Source: Rhizomys pruinosus
Taxonomy: Eukaryota > Chordata > Mammalia > Rodentia > Spalacidae
Reading direction: 5' to 3'
NCBI GenBank assembly: GCA_009823505.1
Contig: VZQC01005922.1
Location: 717,355-781,354, forward strand
DNA length: 64,000 bases
This document shows positions 63,967 through 64,000 of the stretch, piece after piece. The translations under genes were made by a program, and so were the position numbers. How positions within the stretch are numbered: position 1 is the stretch's first letter; the number at the start of each line of letters is the position of its first letter. The notes under the pieces are model-generated. The model saw nothing but the letters and a program-made list of their open reading frames with translations. It was not told where the DNA came from and made no database searches.

Positions 63967-64000
<34 letters not shown>
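63948..64000 (+). repeat. (GA)n(GAAA)n tract, runs off the window
   Basis: AGAGAGAGAGA passes into GAAA units to the last base. Confidence 0.97.

Noticed and set aside
1..64000. tRNA genes at B2, B3, B4 and ID heads
   Set aside because: These heads are tRNA-derived SINE promoters that lack a complete cloverleaf.

Overview
This window looks like intergenic or intronic DNA from a myomorph, probably muroid, rodent. It is packed with rodent-specific SINEs (B1, B2, B3, B4 and an ID-like element), rodent L1 fragments, MaLR-type LTRs, an endogenous retrovirus and many simple repeats. The commonest B2 form (ending in a GCATTGCACGACACGGGTGC-like segment) and the L1 copies do not look like the usual mouse or rat versions, so a non-Mus, non-Rattus lineage is likely; I cannot name the species. 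I found no convincing host protein-coding gene, rRNA, tRNA gene or CRISPR array. Almost all long open frames come from repeats: L1, provirus, SINE, CA/TG or tetranucleotide tracts, or a minisatellite. Layout: 1-4,440 is a mosaic of antisense L1 ORF2 pieces with nested B1 copies, joined head to head to a sense L1-type ORF1 remnant. 4,440-7,200 holds unclassified DNA, an ID-like SINE, a non-repetitive A/T-rich block and a B4. 7,258-8,322 is a 27-unit minisatellite with 39/41-bp units and a 119-bp higher-order period. 9,060-10,020 is an ancient DNA-transposon fossil split by a B4 that is itself split by B2 and B1. 10-24 kb is mostly quiet single-copy-looking DNA with scattered SINEs, long TG/CA, GATA and GAAT tracts and a MaLR-like LTR. 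24,355-37,296 is a very large inverted repeat: arms of about 5,980 and 6,000 bp around a 967-bp spacer, carrying mirrored L1, B1, B2 and LTR-like pieces. The outer edge of the right arm is followed within 8 bp by the only N in the window. The right arm has 1-2-bp indels where the left arm agrees with repeat consensus, so an assembly or fold-back-read artefact must be excluded before any biological reading. 37.3-54.9 kb is again SINE-rich, with a solo LTR flanked by an exact 6-bp target duplication and a second minisatellite. 54,993-59,577 is a complete but defective class II (betaretrovirus-like) provirus: both LTRs, a primer-binding site best matched to tRNA-Val, a gag remnant fused by deletion to reverse transcriptase, an RNase H/integrase region with two in-frame stops, a collapsed env with an exact 117-bp tandem duplication, a polypurine tract and a near-perfect 6-bp target duplication. 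Just downstream, 59,763-59,929 is a 167-bp near-perfect palindrome resembling a MITE. The last 4 kb is more SINEs, a MLT1-like LTR and terminal GAAA repeats. No set of genes works together as a pathway here. The most interesting items are the giant inverted repeat (real or artefact), the higher-order minisatellite carrying a minus-strand splice-donor-like motif in every unit, the tRNA-Val-type provirus, and the palindromic MITE-like element.
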